Positions 22,100-33,840 of a DNA stretch of 64,000 bases are shown here, piece after piece (the stretch's first letter is position 1; the number at the start of each line of letters is the position of its first letter). The stretch lies in assembly GCA_024760905.1 (NCBI GenBank), contig CM045729.1, forward strand, positions 78,309,050 through 78,373,049, in the 5' to 3' direction. Under the pieces are notes generated by a model. That model was given only the letters and a program-made list of their open reading frames with translations, made no database searches and was not told the DNA's origin. The DNA comes from Plotosus lineatus (taxonomy: Eukaryota; Chordata; Actinopteri; Siluriformes; Plotosidae). Position numbers and translations under genes: made by a program.

Positions 22100-22880
22100 A
22101 TGTTTTCTCTCAGTGTTTCACAGTAACAACATGTCTACCGGAATTCTTTTCAAATTTATGAGCATTTAAAAATTCATTTCGACCTTTCAAGTTCACTCAA
22201 GGTCAAAGGTAAATGTATGATTTGAAAGCATACATATGGTTGTTATCTAGCTGTTGGCGGCATGGTAGCGTAGTGGTTAGCACGTCCGCCTTACAGAAAG
22301 AAGGCCTGGGTTCGATTCCAGGCCTGGGTGTTTCTGTGTGGAGTTTGCATGTTTATGTGGGTTTCCTCCAGGCACTCCGGTTTCCTTCCACAGTCCAAAA
22401 ACATGTACAGTAGGTTAATTGGCTGTTCCAAATTGCCCGTAGGTGTGAGTGAGTCTGTATGTGGCCTGGCGAACCATAGGGTGGATCACTGTGATCACCG
22501 CCATGACAATCCCTGTATGAGCCGCATTCAATCTTCAGGGATTGAAGTCCATTCCTTGTGATTGGATGTAGATGTAGCTAGATCTAGCTGTCCCTCACGG
22601 CATCTATGAATTTATTGTATGCCACTTTGGATTTTAAGCATAAGGAACTTCGACGTGCCATATAGAATGTCTATTTACAAAACATTATGACCTAGATCTG
22701 ACCTTGACCTTTGGCCCTAATGTTCAAAAATTAGCTTATATCTTGGACTCAGGTAGTGTAGTGTCCCCATCAAGTTTCATTAAAATCCATGCATGGGTGT
22801 GGGCAGGATATTGTTCACTGACACCCAACAAACTGACAAACAAACAAACAAACTCCAATTATTAAAGTACAGTAATAAAC
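22100..22880. mobile_element. Older interspersed repeat with AGGTCA-type motifs, split by a SINE
   Basis: GACCTTTCAAGTTCACTCAAG and GGTCAAAGGTAAATG lie left of the SINE. GACCTTGACCTTTGGCCC, CAAGTTTCATTAAAATCC, GGGTGTGGGCAGGATATTG and (ACAA)n lie to the right. The order resembles a common fish interspersed repeat recalled from other genomes. Class and exact ends are unknown. Confidence 0.4.
22255..22581 (+). mobile_element. SINE A variant with an alternative 3' tail
   Basis: Flanked by 10-bp repeats ATCTAGCTGT (22245-22254, 22582-22591). The head GGCGGCATGGTAGCGTAGTGG has an A-box-like region (22266-22279) and B box GGTTCGATTCC (22309-22319); the body is well conserved. After GTGGCCTGGCGAACCATAG the common tail is replaced by ATCACTGTGATCACCGCCATG, ACAATCCCTGTATG, TTCAGGGATTGAAG, CCATTCCTTGTGATTGG and a (GATGTA)n end. 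A second copy lies at 28740-29118. Confidence 0.88.
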
Positions 22881-23091
22881 AATGGATTAAAAAAAATATG
22901 TAAGGCTTTCTTTTTATTCATGGTTTATACAGGGCTTGAATGCCTTGAAAAGTACTTGAGAAAATAAATTATTTACAAAATCCCAGGAATTGCCAGGCCA
23001 CCCATTGAAAACCAATGATTTTCTTACTCTGTCCTTGAATAGTACTTGATTTTTTAGCTTTGGGACTATCTACCCAATAAGTGTGTAACAT

Positions 23092-23222
23092 CCATTCATT
23101 CATTCATTTTCTGAACCAATTAATCCTAGTAGGGTCAAAGGAGTTCTGGTGCCCATCTCGGGCAACTCTGGGTGAGGGCAGAGTACACCCTGGACAGCTC
23201 AACAGGTCATTGCAGGGCTAAA
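23092..23222 (-). mobile_element. SINE common-tail fragment
   Basis: CATTCATTCATTTTCTGAACC, ATTAATCCTAGTAGGGTC, GAGTACACCCTGGACAGCTC. No head remains, so SINE A and SINE B cannot be told apart. Confidence 0.8.
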
Positions 23223-24810
23223 TGCATAACATTTTATTATAAACCTCTGATTTTTGTATCTTTTCTATAAGAAAGTCACAGAAAATCGATGGTTGTCAAG
23301 CATTATATGTTAACACATCTTCCCCGACGTTCCGCTTTACGACACAGTATTATAGAAGTTTCTAGATCTGTTTTACAATGTACAAATCACATTTTTGGCA
23401 GTTTGGTAATGGCGTTGCTCGTTACGAGTGAATAAATATTTATAAAAAAAAAGCTTAAGAGGACTCTATTGTACCAACAGCCACAACGCCAGGCGGTCAG
23501 TGTATATTTAAAGTGGAATGGTGGGAGAACAAAAACTACAGTGATTGGCTCAACCTCAGCATAAGCCAACCCCCCCCCCCCCCAAAAACAATGCAATTGG
23601 AGCTCTGGGGGAGGAGCATTAAAGTGGCACATAAAATCAAATGTCACCCACTCAAAAAATACGCAAAGACTTTTAAGAATCAAGGAGCATGAGGGCAGTC
23701 TGATAACGGACAATTGCAAAGGAATGCAGTCATAACAACGGCACAAGCATTAACATTAGCATTACGATGACTACACCTAGTGGATCCGTCTCCAGTACAG
23801 CTGTCGACCCGAAGCCAAAAGTGAAGTGTTTAAATATACATTTATATTTACATATATATTTAAAAACGTATGTGGTGGTCTTGTTATAGTTCATTAAAAT
23901 TATTGCATATTTTCCAGCGAAATGGTAAATTATTTAAATTACTTTTATTTAGTTATTACATTGAAAATGTAGTAGTTGACATTTTGAGAATGTATTCTTA
24001 TATAGTTGATTTACAGTATATTAAAATTATTGTATTTTACTCTTAGAAATTCAGAAACAGTATATATTAATGTGTTTTTCTCTTTTAAACACGACTTGAA
24101 AATGAAAATTTGTTCCTTGAAAAGTACTTGAATGACATTTGGCCCAATATGTGGGAACCATGTCTCTTATTAGTATTATACTGTGTATTATTACCTATTG
24201 TTCCTGTCCCAGAATCAAAATCCCTTCTACTTCTGCCTTTCAGATGTTACTCTGATTGCTCATTTCATATTTTTATGTTTGAACAGTTGACCTTTTATGG
24301 AATTTTTATTATTTTTTATTTATAACTTTTATTGTGGGTGGTACTATTCACTAATGAACTATTAAGAAATTTGACTTGCATGTCACAGATTAACATCTTT
24401 CAAAGATTTTAATAAATATGGCAACACCCTATCCCCACCCCCCAAATGGAAGCAGGACCATTGAACAAGTGAAAGTGGTCCAAGAAAAGGGAACCTATGA
24501 TAGGGTCATTGCCACGCAAGGCTCAGTTATGCATGTGGACAGTGAAGGCTAACTCATTTGGTTTGATTCCATACTGCAGCTACTGTAGCACCACTCTTAA
24601 TAACTGCAAACTGCTGGTTATGACAGAAAGTGTTCACGGTACATCATAACATGCTGCATATGTGGCTGCATGTGCCCGGCACCGACAATAAAATGGACCC
24701 GAGAGCATCAGCTTAGCTAGGTCATGGAGATAGAGAAGGTGGAATCATCTGATGAATTCTGCTTTCTTTTACATCACTTGGACAGCTCTCTCTGTATGTT
24801 TGTGCGTGTG

Positions 24811-24899
<89 letters not shown>

Positions 24900-25068
24900 A
24901 TGCATATTATTATCTGAAGAAAAGATGGCACCAGGATTCAATTATGTGCAGAATTCAAGCCACCCGAAGGTGATGCTATGCTCTGCGAAATGCTTGGTTG
25001 TGAAACCTTGGGTCCAGCGAATTATTTACTTTCCATGTACCACCAACCTAAACATTGTTGCAGATCAG
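23223..25068. other. Unassigned sequence
   Basis: Contains poly(C) at 23570-23583 and a long (GT)n at 24815-24898. No domain is recognisable in the open frames. Confidence 0.45.
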
Positions 25069-25075
25069 TGTTATT

Positions 25076-25463
25076 CATCATCATCATCATCATCATGGTC
25101 ATCATCATCATTTTCTGTAACTGCTTAATCCTAATTAGTGTCGTCTGGAGCCTGGCACCCTTCCCAGTCGACTCTGGGCAAGGGCAAACAACACCCAGGA
25201 TGACTCGCCAGGCCATCACAGGGCAGAAGCATGATGATGGCTGCGCAGCTACTCTTGTCGAAAGTCAGTAATGGTTCTTTTACATGAACCTCACACCACA
25301 GACAGTGAGAGACATGGCCGACCTTTGACTAACTGGGTTCAGTTAGTTGCATTGGGGGACAGTGACAATCTGTTGAGAGTAGGGCTTGAACTCCCAACCT
25401 TAGACTCAATGATCCAGCAAATTTACCACCAGGTCACCACTGCCACCAGGCCACCACTGTCAA
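25076..25463 (-). mobile_element. SINE B, full length
   Basis: Starts in an (ATC)n tract (25078-25111), then the common tail (CTGCTTAATCCTAATTAGTG), the body (CGAAAGTCAGTAATGG, CAGACAGTGAGAGACATGG, a short duplicated AGTTAG), and the head, in which the CACCAGGYCACCACTGYCA end is tandemly duplicated. A TGTTATT repeat (25069-25075, 25464-25470) may be the target duplication. Confidence 0.85.
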
Positions 25464-25654
25464 TGTTATTAATGAAACTATTATTCTCTAATGGCAGTGA
25501 CCTGTTATTTTAGATCAACTGGAGAACTACACAAATTAAGGGGTCAAAATTCAGCTGGTGAAAAGCCAATCAAGCATTTGAGACGTACTCGATAAAGAAG
25601 TATAATTCACGGAGACCCACCTTATAAAAGATGTGATAGGAAAAAAAAAATCTA

Positions 25655-25795
25655 CTGGTAAGGTCTTGTTGCCAGATACCTCAGCACACCTTCAGGGGTC
25701 ATGCAGAGTCCATGCCTTGAAGGGTCAAAAGTGTCCTAAGAGGGGGCCAACAGTATTAGGTCGGTGGTTTTAATGTTATGGGTTGATGTAAACTC
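25655..25795 (-). mobile_element. Terminal fragment of a DNA-transposon-like repeat
   Basis: GGTCGGTGGTTTTAATGTTATG with GGTTGATGTA resembles the terminus of a very common teleost repeat that ends ...TTTTAATGTTATGGCTGATC. The inner part TCAGGGGTCATGCAGAGTCC and ATGCCTTGAAGGGTC fits the same family. Recognised from memory. Confidence 0.5.
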
Positions 25796-25799
25796 ATTC

Positions 25800-26155
25800 T
25801 CAATCACTCACTCATTTGGAGAAATCCATAATGCTTATTGAGTCATGTGGAGGCTGGAGCCTATCTTAGCCAACACAGGGAGAAGATAGGGTACAACCTA
25901 AACGATTCACCAGACCATCGCATGCCCAACATACATACAACCATTTACAGACTCACTCACACCTAGGGGCAATATGGAACAGCCAATTAGCCTAATGTAC
26001 TGTGGAAGAAAACTGAAGAACCAGAGGAAACCCATGCAAGCACTGGGAGTTGAGGCAAAGTCCACACAACAACATCTGAGCCCAGGATTCAAATCCATGA
26101 TCTTCTTGCTATGAGACTGATGTTTTAACCACTGCCAATCCATGCTGTCCCGCGG
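25800..26155 (-). mobile_element. SINE A, full length, diverged
   Basis: Tail (GAGTCATGTGGAGGCTGGAG), GGTACAACCTAAACG, body (ACACCTAGGGGCAATATGG, GCCAATTAGCCTAATG, CAGAGGAAACCCATGCAAGC) and head (GGATTCAAATCCATGATC). Confidence 0.85.
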
Positions 26156-26159
26156 TATA

Positions 26160-26586
26160 GTCATGGTGTCTTAAAATATATCCATATCTGATGCGGTTCC
26201 TCAGAACTCTGCACTTACATTATAACGGCATACTGTATATGGATCCGTACCAATGCTCCAAGCTCGGAAGCGTAGGATGGAGCTACTATGCCTAATTAAG
26301 TCCATGAGCTGCAGACTATTCATGCTCCAGGTCACTGTGAACTTGGATTAAGAAAAGAAAAATCCCGCCTGTTCAATCTCAACACTACATGTCTTTTCTA
26401 CCGATTACAGAGGCAGCAATCTGGTCAGTAGATTTATTTAGTAAGAGCAGCCTGAACTCCTTTTGTATACAAAAAGATTAGTTTGTTGTTTCCTGTCGAC
26501 ACAGGTGGCATCATGTTCTCAATCCCATGCTAACAGGACTTTACAACTGCCAGATCAGACATAATAATAATAACTATAATAACAAC

Positions 26587-26626
<40 letters not shown>

Positions 26627-27213
26627 TTTTTAAAAAATCCATTTTTAAAGGGTGATTTACATTAGTTTGTTATTATTGTTATTTTTTAATATACAGTAGA
26701 TAAAGCATCTCCTGGTAAATCCCTACTTCACCCACTAAGTATCCCAGGAGTCAAGCAACCATGAAAAAAGGAAAATAAATATATAAATAAATTGCAGAGG
26801 TGGGTGGAATCCAGGTTAAATCCCGAGTGATTTGGTGTAATATGTTTGATGGAGTAATGTGGATTAGAAGTCAAGTGAACACGTATGTGTGTGCTTTGTG
26901 CTTTAAACCGAAGTCTGTTTTCAACTACAAATCTCTTGCTTATTTTTTTATTTATTTTTTTTTTACATAGTAATGAGACCGAGTTTAATCTGCTGCATCC
27001 TATAATGTAAAGGGAAAGTTATTGCTTGCCTAAAACATTATGTCATTAATTTAGGCCGAACTTAACTTTTTTTTTTCTTTCACTATGAAAAAGAATTCTC
27101 TTGGCCAAAAATGGAATTATGGGACTTGAGAGTCAGTCAGAATACAAAAGACTTCCTGTCAGAAGGTGAGTCAAGGACCTTTAATGGCTGATGGCCTAAA
27201 ATTAAAAGGAAAA

Positions 27214-27305
<92 letters not shown>

Positions 27306-27695
27306 CCAAAAAACCAAAAGGCCATGTCTAATTGTTGAGAGTGAGAGTTCTCAGCCTTTACGAACCAGCTGTTTTCTCTCAGGTCCTGTCCATTAGAAAG
27401 CCAGCAGGTTGTTCTCCAAGCCTGTACTATTCATTATTAAGTCTCTGGAGAATTTCTTAATGTTTTGAGTTCCCCAGTGGAGAACATGTTGGACCTTCAC
27501 AGTACACAGGTGGGAAATGAATCAGAGGAAGCAGAGTCCATTCCTGAGTGTACATACTTATAATTCCAGCTGAATGCTCTTCCTATGGAGCCCCGGTGGA
27601 CTGTTAAGTTGTACTGACTTTTTAAAGGTGTTGAAATAAAGGCCACTCTAGGTCTGTACATGGCTAGAGCTCTCTCTCTCTCTCTCTCTCTCTGT

Positions 27696-27746
<51 letters not shown>

Positions 27747-27835
27747 CCCTGTTGGGGAGGTGTCTTTGTTAGATGAGTTTTACACCTCATTAAGCTCAAC
27801 ATTTATATGTATAATATACTGTATATTTTATATGT
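26160..27835. other. Unassigned sequence with microsatellites
   Basis: (AAT)n at 26560-26623, poly(A)-(AT)n at 27210-27302 and a compound (CT)n-(CA)n at 27669-27745. No gene signature. Confidence 0.45.
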
Positions 27836-28226
27836 AGTGCAGCACAGTGGTGTAGCAGTTAGCACTGTTGCTTCACAGCAAGGTTTTGGTTCTGAAGCAA
27901 TATTTCATAGCAGAAAGATAAATCTGATTGTAAACTTTCTGTGTGAAGTTTGCACACTCTTCCAGATCCTGCATAGGTTTCCTTAGGGTCCTCAGGTTTC
28001 CTCACACGGGTCAAAGAAATATAGATTCGGTTTGAATGGTTGTTTATGCTAATTTGGACTGTTGAAAGAAACTAGAGTACCCAGAGGAAACCCATGCACG
28101 CACGGGGAGAACATGCATACTCCATATATACTCCATGCATACACTTGCCCAGCTTGGGACTTGAACCGATCACCTGCACTGCGATACTGTGAGGTAGACA
28201 TGCTAACCCCTTTTGCCACCATGTCA
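27836..28226. mobile_element. Two partial SINE A copies, heads facing outward
   Basis: 27836-28050 is plus strand: GCAGCACAGTGGTGTAGCAG and TTAGCACTGTTGC head, GTTTGCACACTCTTCC body. 28051-28226 is minus strand: GGACTGTTGAAAGAAACTAG, CCAGAGGAAACCCATGCACG, head end. They meet in their bodies and form an imperfect inverted repeat. Confidence 0.75.
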
Positions 28227-28739
28227 CTATTTTTTTACTCAAAACAAAAGTGTTGCTCTTCAGAAATAATTTCTGCACAGAAAATATATTGCATAGAACA
28301 TCTATCTGTCCTGTCAGAACTAGAGGTAGAGCAGGAGTCAAGTTACATCCCCCAAGGTACAAACTACACTAATGTACCCCTGAGGGTTAATTAATCAACC
28401 TCAATGTAACTGTGTTCCTTTTTCAAGCTAAGAAGGTGCATATATGTTCCCAAGCAGCATATACAATGAACAAATATATACTTTTAAGAGTATTTCCCTA
28501 GTGATAAGTGGTTATAAAACTAAATGTTAACATTATGCTTATTACAGAAGTGTACAGTGAAGTAGACTCTTCCTTCCTGTTTCTGAAAGTGTTTTAGAAA
28601 TGGTTCAAGTGAAAGGAACCCCTGACCTTAAGCGGCCTAAAGGGCATGAAGAAGAAAAATATATAAATGAAAGGAGCTGGATCTCATTACAAGCTTTTGC
28701 TAAGATGATACCATATTTTCCATGAAGGCAAATCCACCA
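28227..28739. other. Unassigned sequence
   Basis: No recognised features. Confidence 0.5.
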
Positions 28740-29118
28740 CTTAACAGCAATCAACCTGTAGTCATGTATCTACGCCTACATCCAATCACAAGGAATGGAC
28801 GTCGATCCCTGAAGCTTGAATGATGCACATACAGGGATTGTCGATTGTCATGGCTGTGATCACAATGATTATGGTGAATGATGATGGTATGGTTCTCCAG
28901 GCCACATATGGACTCACTCACACCTATGGGCAATTTGGAACAGCCAATTAACCTACTGTGCAGGTTTTTGGACTGTGCGTGGAAATCGGAGTACCTGGAA
29001 GAAACACACACAAGCATGGGGAGAACATGCAAACTCCACACAGAAACGCCCAGGCCTGGAATCAAGCCCAGGCCTTCTTGCTGTGAGGCAGACGTGCTAA
29101 CCACTACGCCAGCATGCT
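28740..29118 (-). mobile_element. SINE A variant with the alternative tail, second copy
   Basis: The antisense tail (CTACATCCAATCACAAGGAATGG, CCCTGAAGCTTGAATG, CATACAGGGATTGTC, ATGGCTGTGATCAC) matches the tail at 22450-22581, followed by a normal SINE A body (CACACCTATGGGCAATTTGG) and head (CCAGGCCTTCTTGCTGTGAG). Two copies with the same head-tail junction show this is a real subfamily. Confidence 0.85.
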
Positions 29119-29278
29119 GACTGTGTTGTCAGGTAAACTAATGCTCTCCTTCATATAAGCATATGTCTCAATACACAGTAGAGACCTGTTTAATATGCCC
29201 ATGTTGGGGTCCACTGCACCACAATGTATATTAAATGAGACCGCATTTAAAAATTTCCGAACATTTTATATATTTTAT

Positions 29279-29932
29279 CTAACATGGAATCTGAATGGAC
29301 CATGTTTTATGCCTCCGTTATTGAGGCAGCAGCACATAGATGTGGCAGAAAGGTCATCGGTGCTTGTCATGGTGGTATTCCCCAAACTCAGTGGTGGACA
29401 TCTATGGTGAAGGGAGCTGTCCTTCTGAAAAAGGAGGCCGATCAGGTCTTATTGGCCTGTGTGACTCCCAAGGCAGCAGACAGGTACCAGCAGGCCCAAC
29501 GTGCTGCTGCCCAAACTGTTGCGGATGCAAAATTTCAGGGGTGGGAGGAGTTCGGTGAAGGCCTGGAAAGCAATTATTGGTTGGTCTCGAAAAGGTTCTA
29601 AACCCGGATGCTTCAGGAGGGAGAAGCAGTTCCCCACAAATACTGTTTACAGTAAAAGTGGGGAGCTGCTCACCTCAACTGGGGATGTTGGTGCAAGATG
29701 GAAGGAATACTTTGAGGACCTCCTTATCCCTTATCCCATGCCCTGGGAGTATGGTGTACCGGACCCATTGCTATGGGTCATTTGGTCTTTGTATCACCAG
29801 AGCCAGACATGGTCCACATTAGTAACAACAGGTTGACTTAATTTCCGGTGAAAGTTGGCATCCGCCAAGGCTGTTATTTGACACTGATTCTGTCCATAAG
29901 TTTTCTGGACAGAATTTCTAGAAGCTGCCATG
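29279..29932 (+). pseudogene. Old non-LTR retrotransposon fragment (LINE 2), 5' segment
   Basis: The frame from 29284 encodes WTMFYASVIEAAAHRCGRK, QWWTSMVKGAVLLKKEAD and DRYQQAQRAAAQTVADAK, then WEEFGEGLESNYW, the linker upstream of the reverse transcriptase of a widespread fish LINE. VYSKSGELLTSTGDV and RWKEYFEDLL follow in another frame. The sequence then jumps to an EYGVPDPLLWVIWSLY segment and a remnant of the K-V-G-I-R-Q-G-C block. Much of the reverse-transcriptase fingers and palm, including the first catalytic Asp region, is deleted. Several stops and frameshifts are present. Clade not assigned; it is not RTE. Confidence 0.75.
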
Positions 29933-31592
29933 GTTTTGAAGAGCTGATGAATGAGGAAAATGAGAGAGAAAAAAAGAGTAGAACAGGTGACTGTTGAGGA
30001 CCAGGAAGTAGCAAAGATTAGTAAGGGTGAAGTGAGGAGGGCATTGAAGAGGATGAAGAATGGAAAGGCAGTTGGTCCTGATGACATACCGGTGGAGGTA
30101 TAGAAGTGTCTAGAAGAGGTAGCAGTATATTTTCTGACAAGAGCATTCAACAAGGTCTTAGAGAGTGAGCAGATGCCGGAGCAATGGAGGAGAAGTGTGC
30201 TGGTGCCCATTTTTAAGAACAAGGGAGACATACAGCGTTGCGGCAACTACAGAGTGATAAAGTTGATGAGCCATACGATGAAGTAATGGGAAAGAATAGT
30301 GGAAGCTAGAAGCGAGAAGTGCAGAGAAGGTCAGAGGAAACTGCATTGTGCCTTTGTGGATCTGGAAAAAGCATACGATAGGGTGCCAAGAGAAGAACTG
30401 TGATATTGCATGAGGAAGTCTGGAGTGGCAGAGAAGTATGTTAGAGTGGTGCAGGACATGTATGAGAGATGTAAGACAGTGGTGAGGTGTGCTGTCAGCG
30501 TGACAGCACACCTCACGAGTGGCAGAGAAGTATGTTAGAGTGGTGCAGGACATGTATGAGAGATGTAAGACAGTGGTGAGGTGTGCTGTCAGCGTGACAG
30601 AAGAGTTCAAGGTGGAGGTGGGACTGCATCAAGGGTCAGCTCTGAGCCCCTTCTTGTTTGCGATGGTGATGGACAGGTTGACAGACGAGGTTAGGCAAGA
30701 ATCTCCATGGACTATGATATTTGCAGATGACATTTGTGATCTGTAGTGAGAGCAGAGAACAAGTGGAGGAAAATCTAAAGAGGTGGAGGTATGCCCTGGA
30801 AAGGAGAGGAATGAAGGTTAGCCTTAGAAAATCAAAATACATGTGTATGAATGAGAAGGGCCCAGGAGGAACGGTGATGTGAAGAGGTGGAGGTATGCCC
30901 TGGAAAGGAGAGGAATGAAGGTTAGAATACATGTGTGTGAACGACAAGGGCCCAAGAGTAACGGTGAGGTTACAGGGAGCAGAGATAACGAAGGTGGAGG
31001 ATTTCAAGTACTTAGGCTCAACAATCCAGAGTAATGGAGAGTGTGGAAAAGAGGTGAAGAAGCGTGTGCAGGCAGGTTAGAGAAAAGTGTCCGGTGTGAT
31101 GTATGATAGGAAGGTATCGGCAAGAACGAAAGGAAAAGTGTACAAGACGGTGCTGAGGCCAGCGATGTTGTATGGTTTAGAAACAGTGGCCCTTGGGAAA
31201 AGACAGGAGGCAGAGCTGGAGGTAGCAGAGATGAAAATCTTGAGGTTATCTTTGGGAGTAAAGAGGATGGATAGGATCAGGAATGTGCACATCAGAGGGA
31301 CAGCACATGTAAGATGTTTTGGAGACAACGTCAGAGAGGCTAGATTGAGATGGTTTGGACATGTACAGAGGAGGGATATTGAGTATATTGGTAGTAGGAT
31401 GCTGAGGTTGGAACTACCAGGCAGAAGACCTAGAGGAAGACCAAAGTGACGATTAATGGACGTGGTGAAAGACGACATGAAGGCAGTTGGTGTTAGAGAA
31501 GAAGATGCAGAGGATAGGGTGAGATGGAGGCAGATGATTCGCTGTGGCGACCCCTGAAGGGAAAAGCCGAAAGGAAAAGAAGAAGATGAAGA
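29933..31592 (+). pseudogene. RTE LINE copy 2, 5'-truncated, nested inside LINE 2
   Basis: Starts in the segment upstream of the reverse transcriptase (EELMNEENERE-like) and runs through KISKGEVRRALKRMKN, GPDDIPVEV, the AFVDLEKAYDRV-type catalytic block, a FADD-like box and the C-terminal LELPGRRPRGRPK. It ends at CTGTGGCGACCCCTGAAGGG and AGCCGAAAGGAAAAG. Stops and frameshifts occur throughout. It contains two internal duplications (30423-30600; 30778 onward) and a deletion of the FGFMPRKST region present in copy 1. LINE 2 sequence continues on both sides, so this is the younger insertion. Confidence 0.85.
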
Positions 31593-31850
31593 AGCCGTGG
31601 CATTGAGTGGTTTGGTTTGGTGGTCATTGGCTATCATCTCTGCTTTTTGCAGTTGATATTGTCTTTTTGGCTTCATCAATCTGGACCTCCAACTCTCATT
31701 GGACTGATTTGCAGCCGAGTACTAAGCAGCTGGGTTGAGAATCAGCACCTCCAAGTTCGAGGCCATGGTTCTCAGTCGGAAAAGAGTGGAATGCACCCTT
31801 TGGGTCCAGAATGAGGCCAATGGGAGAACAACTCGCGCATTGTCTGAATT
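31593..31850 (+). pseudogene. LINE 2, 3' continuation after the nested RTE
   Basis: In one frame it reads AAGLRISTSKFEAMVLSRKR then VECTLWVQNE. This resembles the post-catalytic part of the same LINE family whose upstream part ends at 29932 (usual motif order: FADD box, then FAAECEAAGMRISTSKSEAM). It is interrupted by stops. Confidence 0.7.
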
Positions 31851-33247
31851 TTTGAGATGGCGGGTTTCGTAACGTGAATTTGTTTCGTATCTAGAGAGGG
31901 AAATTTTAGGTAGGTACCACTGTATATTACTATAATATTGTCAGCCTCAATGAAAATTTACAAATATTACATTTGCTTTTTGGTCATCCCCATTTCATAA
32001 ATTTGGGATCTCCATAATGAACGGAAATGCATTTCAAAGAATGTGCTTTGCTGTCAGACTCAGTAACTCCATTAGACACTAACACGGGTTAATTATTACC
32101 AATTCCTCACTATTTGTTCGATTGCTGATGGCACAGGGTGTCATGATGGGCATTTCTTCATGACATGTCTGCTCCCTCATCCAAATAAGCCATCTTTGAT
32201 TTTTAGCCTACAGAAAATTCCTCTAATGAACTTGCCAAGCTGTGAGAGTCCCTCACTTGCTTATTATCTCCATGGAGGAAGGGCTGATGCACAGAGATGG
32301 AGCAGGATCCTTGGAGCATTTTTATGATTAGAGCTCACAGAGCGTATCTAGTGAAACACATCATTACCTGGTCCAAATCACTGAACATCCCAGTTCCAGG
32401 GTATGGATAAGCATCTCTGGTTATTATCTACTACTTCTACTTATGGATCATTCTCTGATCATTTTCATCGTGGACTGACTGTAGCAGTTATTTGAGTCAA
32501 AGAGGCTCCTTTTCTTAGTGTATGCGGCTGAACTCTAATTGTCATAGAGAAAAGGAAATGTAAATGTTCTGCCTTGTTTGGAGTAACTAAGGCATATGCT
32601 CTGGGAAAACCTAGAGCTTTTTCTAATTTTAATACCTACCTCAGAGAGCTTAACCAATCCCAGATGTGCTTCAACAAAAAATACATTTTCACCCTCTTAA
32701 AATGTTTTTCTCCCCTTTTTCTTCCTCCTAAAGACAACTCCAGGTCAATGACTTCCAGCTACAGCAGTGGTTAAATATAGATTCATAGAATGACTAAAGT
32801 TGCTTGTTTTTGGACCATCCTTTAATAGGATCCTTAACAGAGTAAATATTTATGCATTTTTTAAAAGGACCACGCTAATGGCCGTGCCATCACTTTTATG
32901 AATACAGAAGTGGAAAATAAATGCTATAAATTATAACTCCGGTTCCACTAAATCACAATTAAAAAAAAAACAGTCTGAAGAAAACGGGGCCTGAGACCAC
33001 AGTAATTGTCATCCACGACCAACAGGCTCCCACCAAAATACGTGAGAAAAGCAATTTTTTAAAAGTCAGAAAACTTGGGATACACACACAAATATCTTAC
33101 GTCAAGGAGCCAGACCATTCAGAGGAAGTCAGGGACGTGTGAACTTTGTCAGTGTTATGACAGTGCAGCGTGAAGGCCCCCAGGCAATGTCCTCCCCACG
33201 TTCTTCGATCACCTTGGGGGTCTTCACATCCTGTTCGTCTCCAGCAG
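31851..33247. other. Unassigned sequence; possible pogo-like end at its left
   Basis: At 31880-31922, TTTTAGGTAGGTACCACTG followed by TATATTA resembles a pogo/Tigger right terminus with TA, but no left end was found. The rest (32000-33240), with blocks such as 32810-33050, is repeat-free and could include conserved non-coding sequence. No coding signature. Confidence 0.4.
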
Positions 33248-33266
33248 GGAGAGAGAGAGAGAGAGT

Positions 33267-33300
<34 letters not shown>

Positions 33301-33312
33301 GAGAGAGAGAGG
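33248..33312. repeat. (GA)n purine tract
   Basis: About 65 bp of GA repeats with few interruptions. The long homopurine strand could form triplex DNA. Confidence 0.95.
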
Positions 33313-33582
33313 TGGGAAAGACAGGAAGTGGGGCGGTGTGTGAGCCACAGATCGTGAGGACTTTGAGAAAGTGAGGGGTGGTTGGTTTGACCCATGCTTT
33401 CCCAGGAAGAAGAGCCTTAGGAATATCTCACGAGCTGGGGATTTGGGAGCCTGCTTCCTTTTCTCATGTACTCCATGCATTAAATGATTTTTTCATACAG
33501 CGCATGGGGACTCCTAAAGTTTTCACGGCATGCACAGTCAAATATACAAGCAAGAGTGAATAGATTCAGTCAAGCAAAAATT

Positions 33583-33840
33583 ACAGTGCCTAGCATAAAT
33601 ATTCATGCCTCCTAATTACATGAGTTCTGATCGCCAGATTCATGTATGGCTTGCACATCAATGGGGGTAAATACTTATGCAAACACAGAATTTACATTTT
33701 ATTATTTTGTAAATTATATGAATATAGTGGTAAATATTTAATATTAAATGTTGCTAGACTGCATACACTGATGACATACCACCAATTTCAGTTCCGGTTT
33801 CTTACACATAATGATGGAGGTGAATATAAGTCAAGCTCTT
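33583..33840. mobile_element. Tc1-like MITE, diverged
   Basis: The left end CAGTGCCTAGCATAAATATTC and the right end (reverse complement roughly TCAAGAGCTTGACTTATATTC) are imperfect inverted repeats. The internal GGGGGTAAATACTTATGCAA is a typical Tc1-like subterminal motif. About 258 bp, no transposase. Confidence 0.55.
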
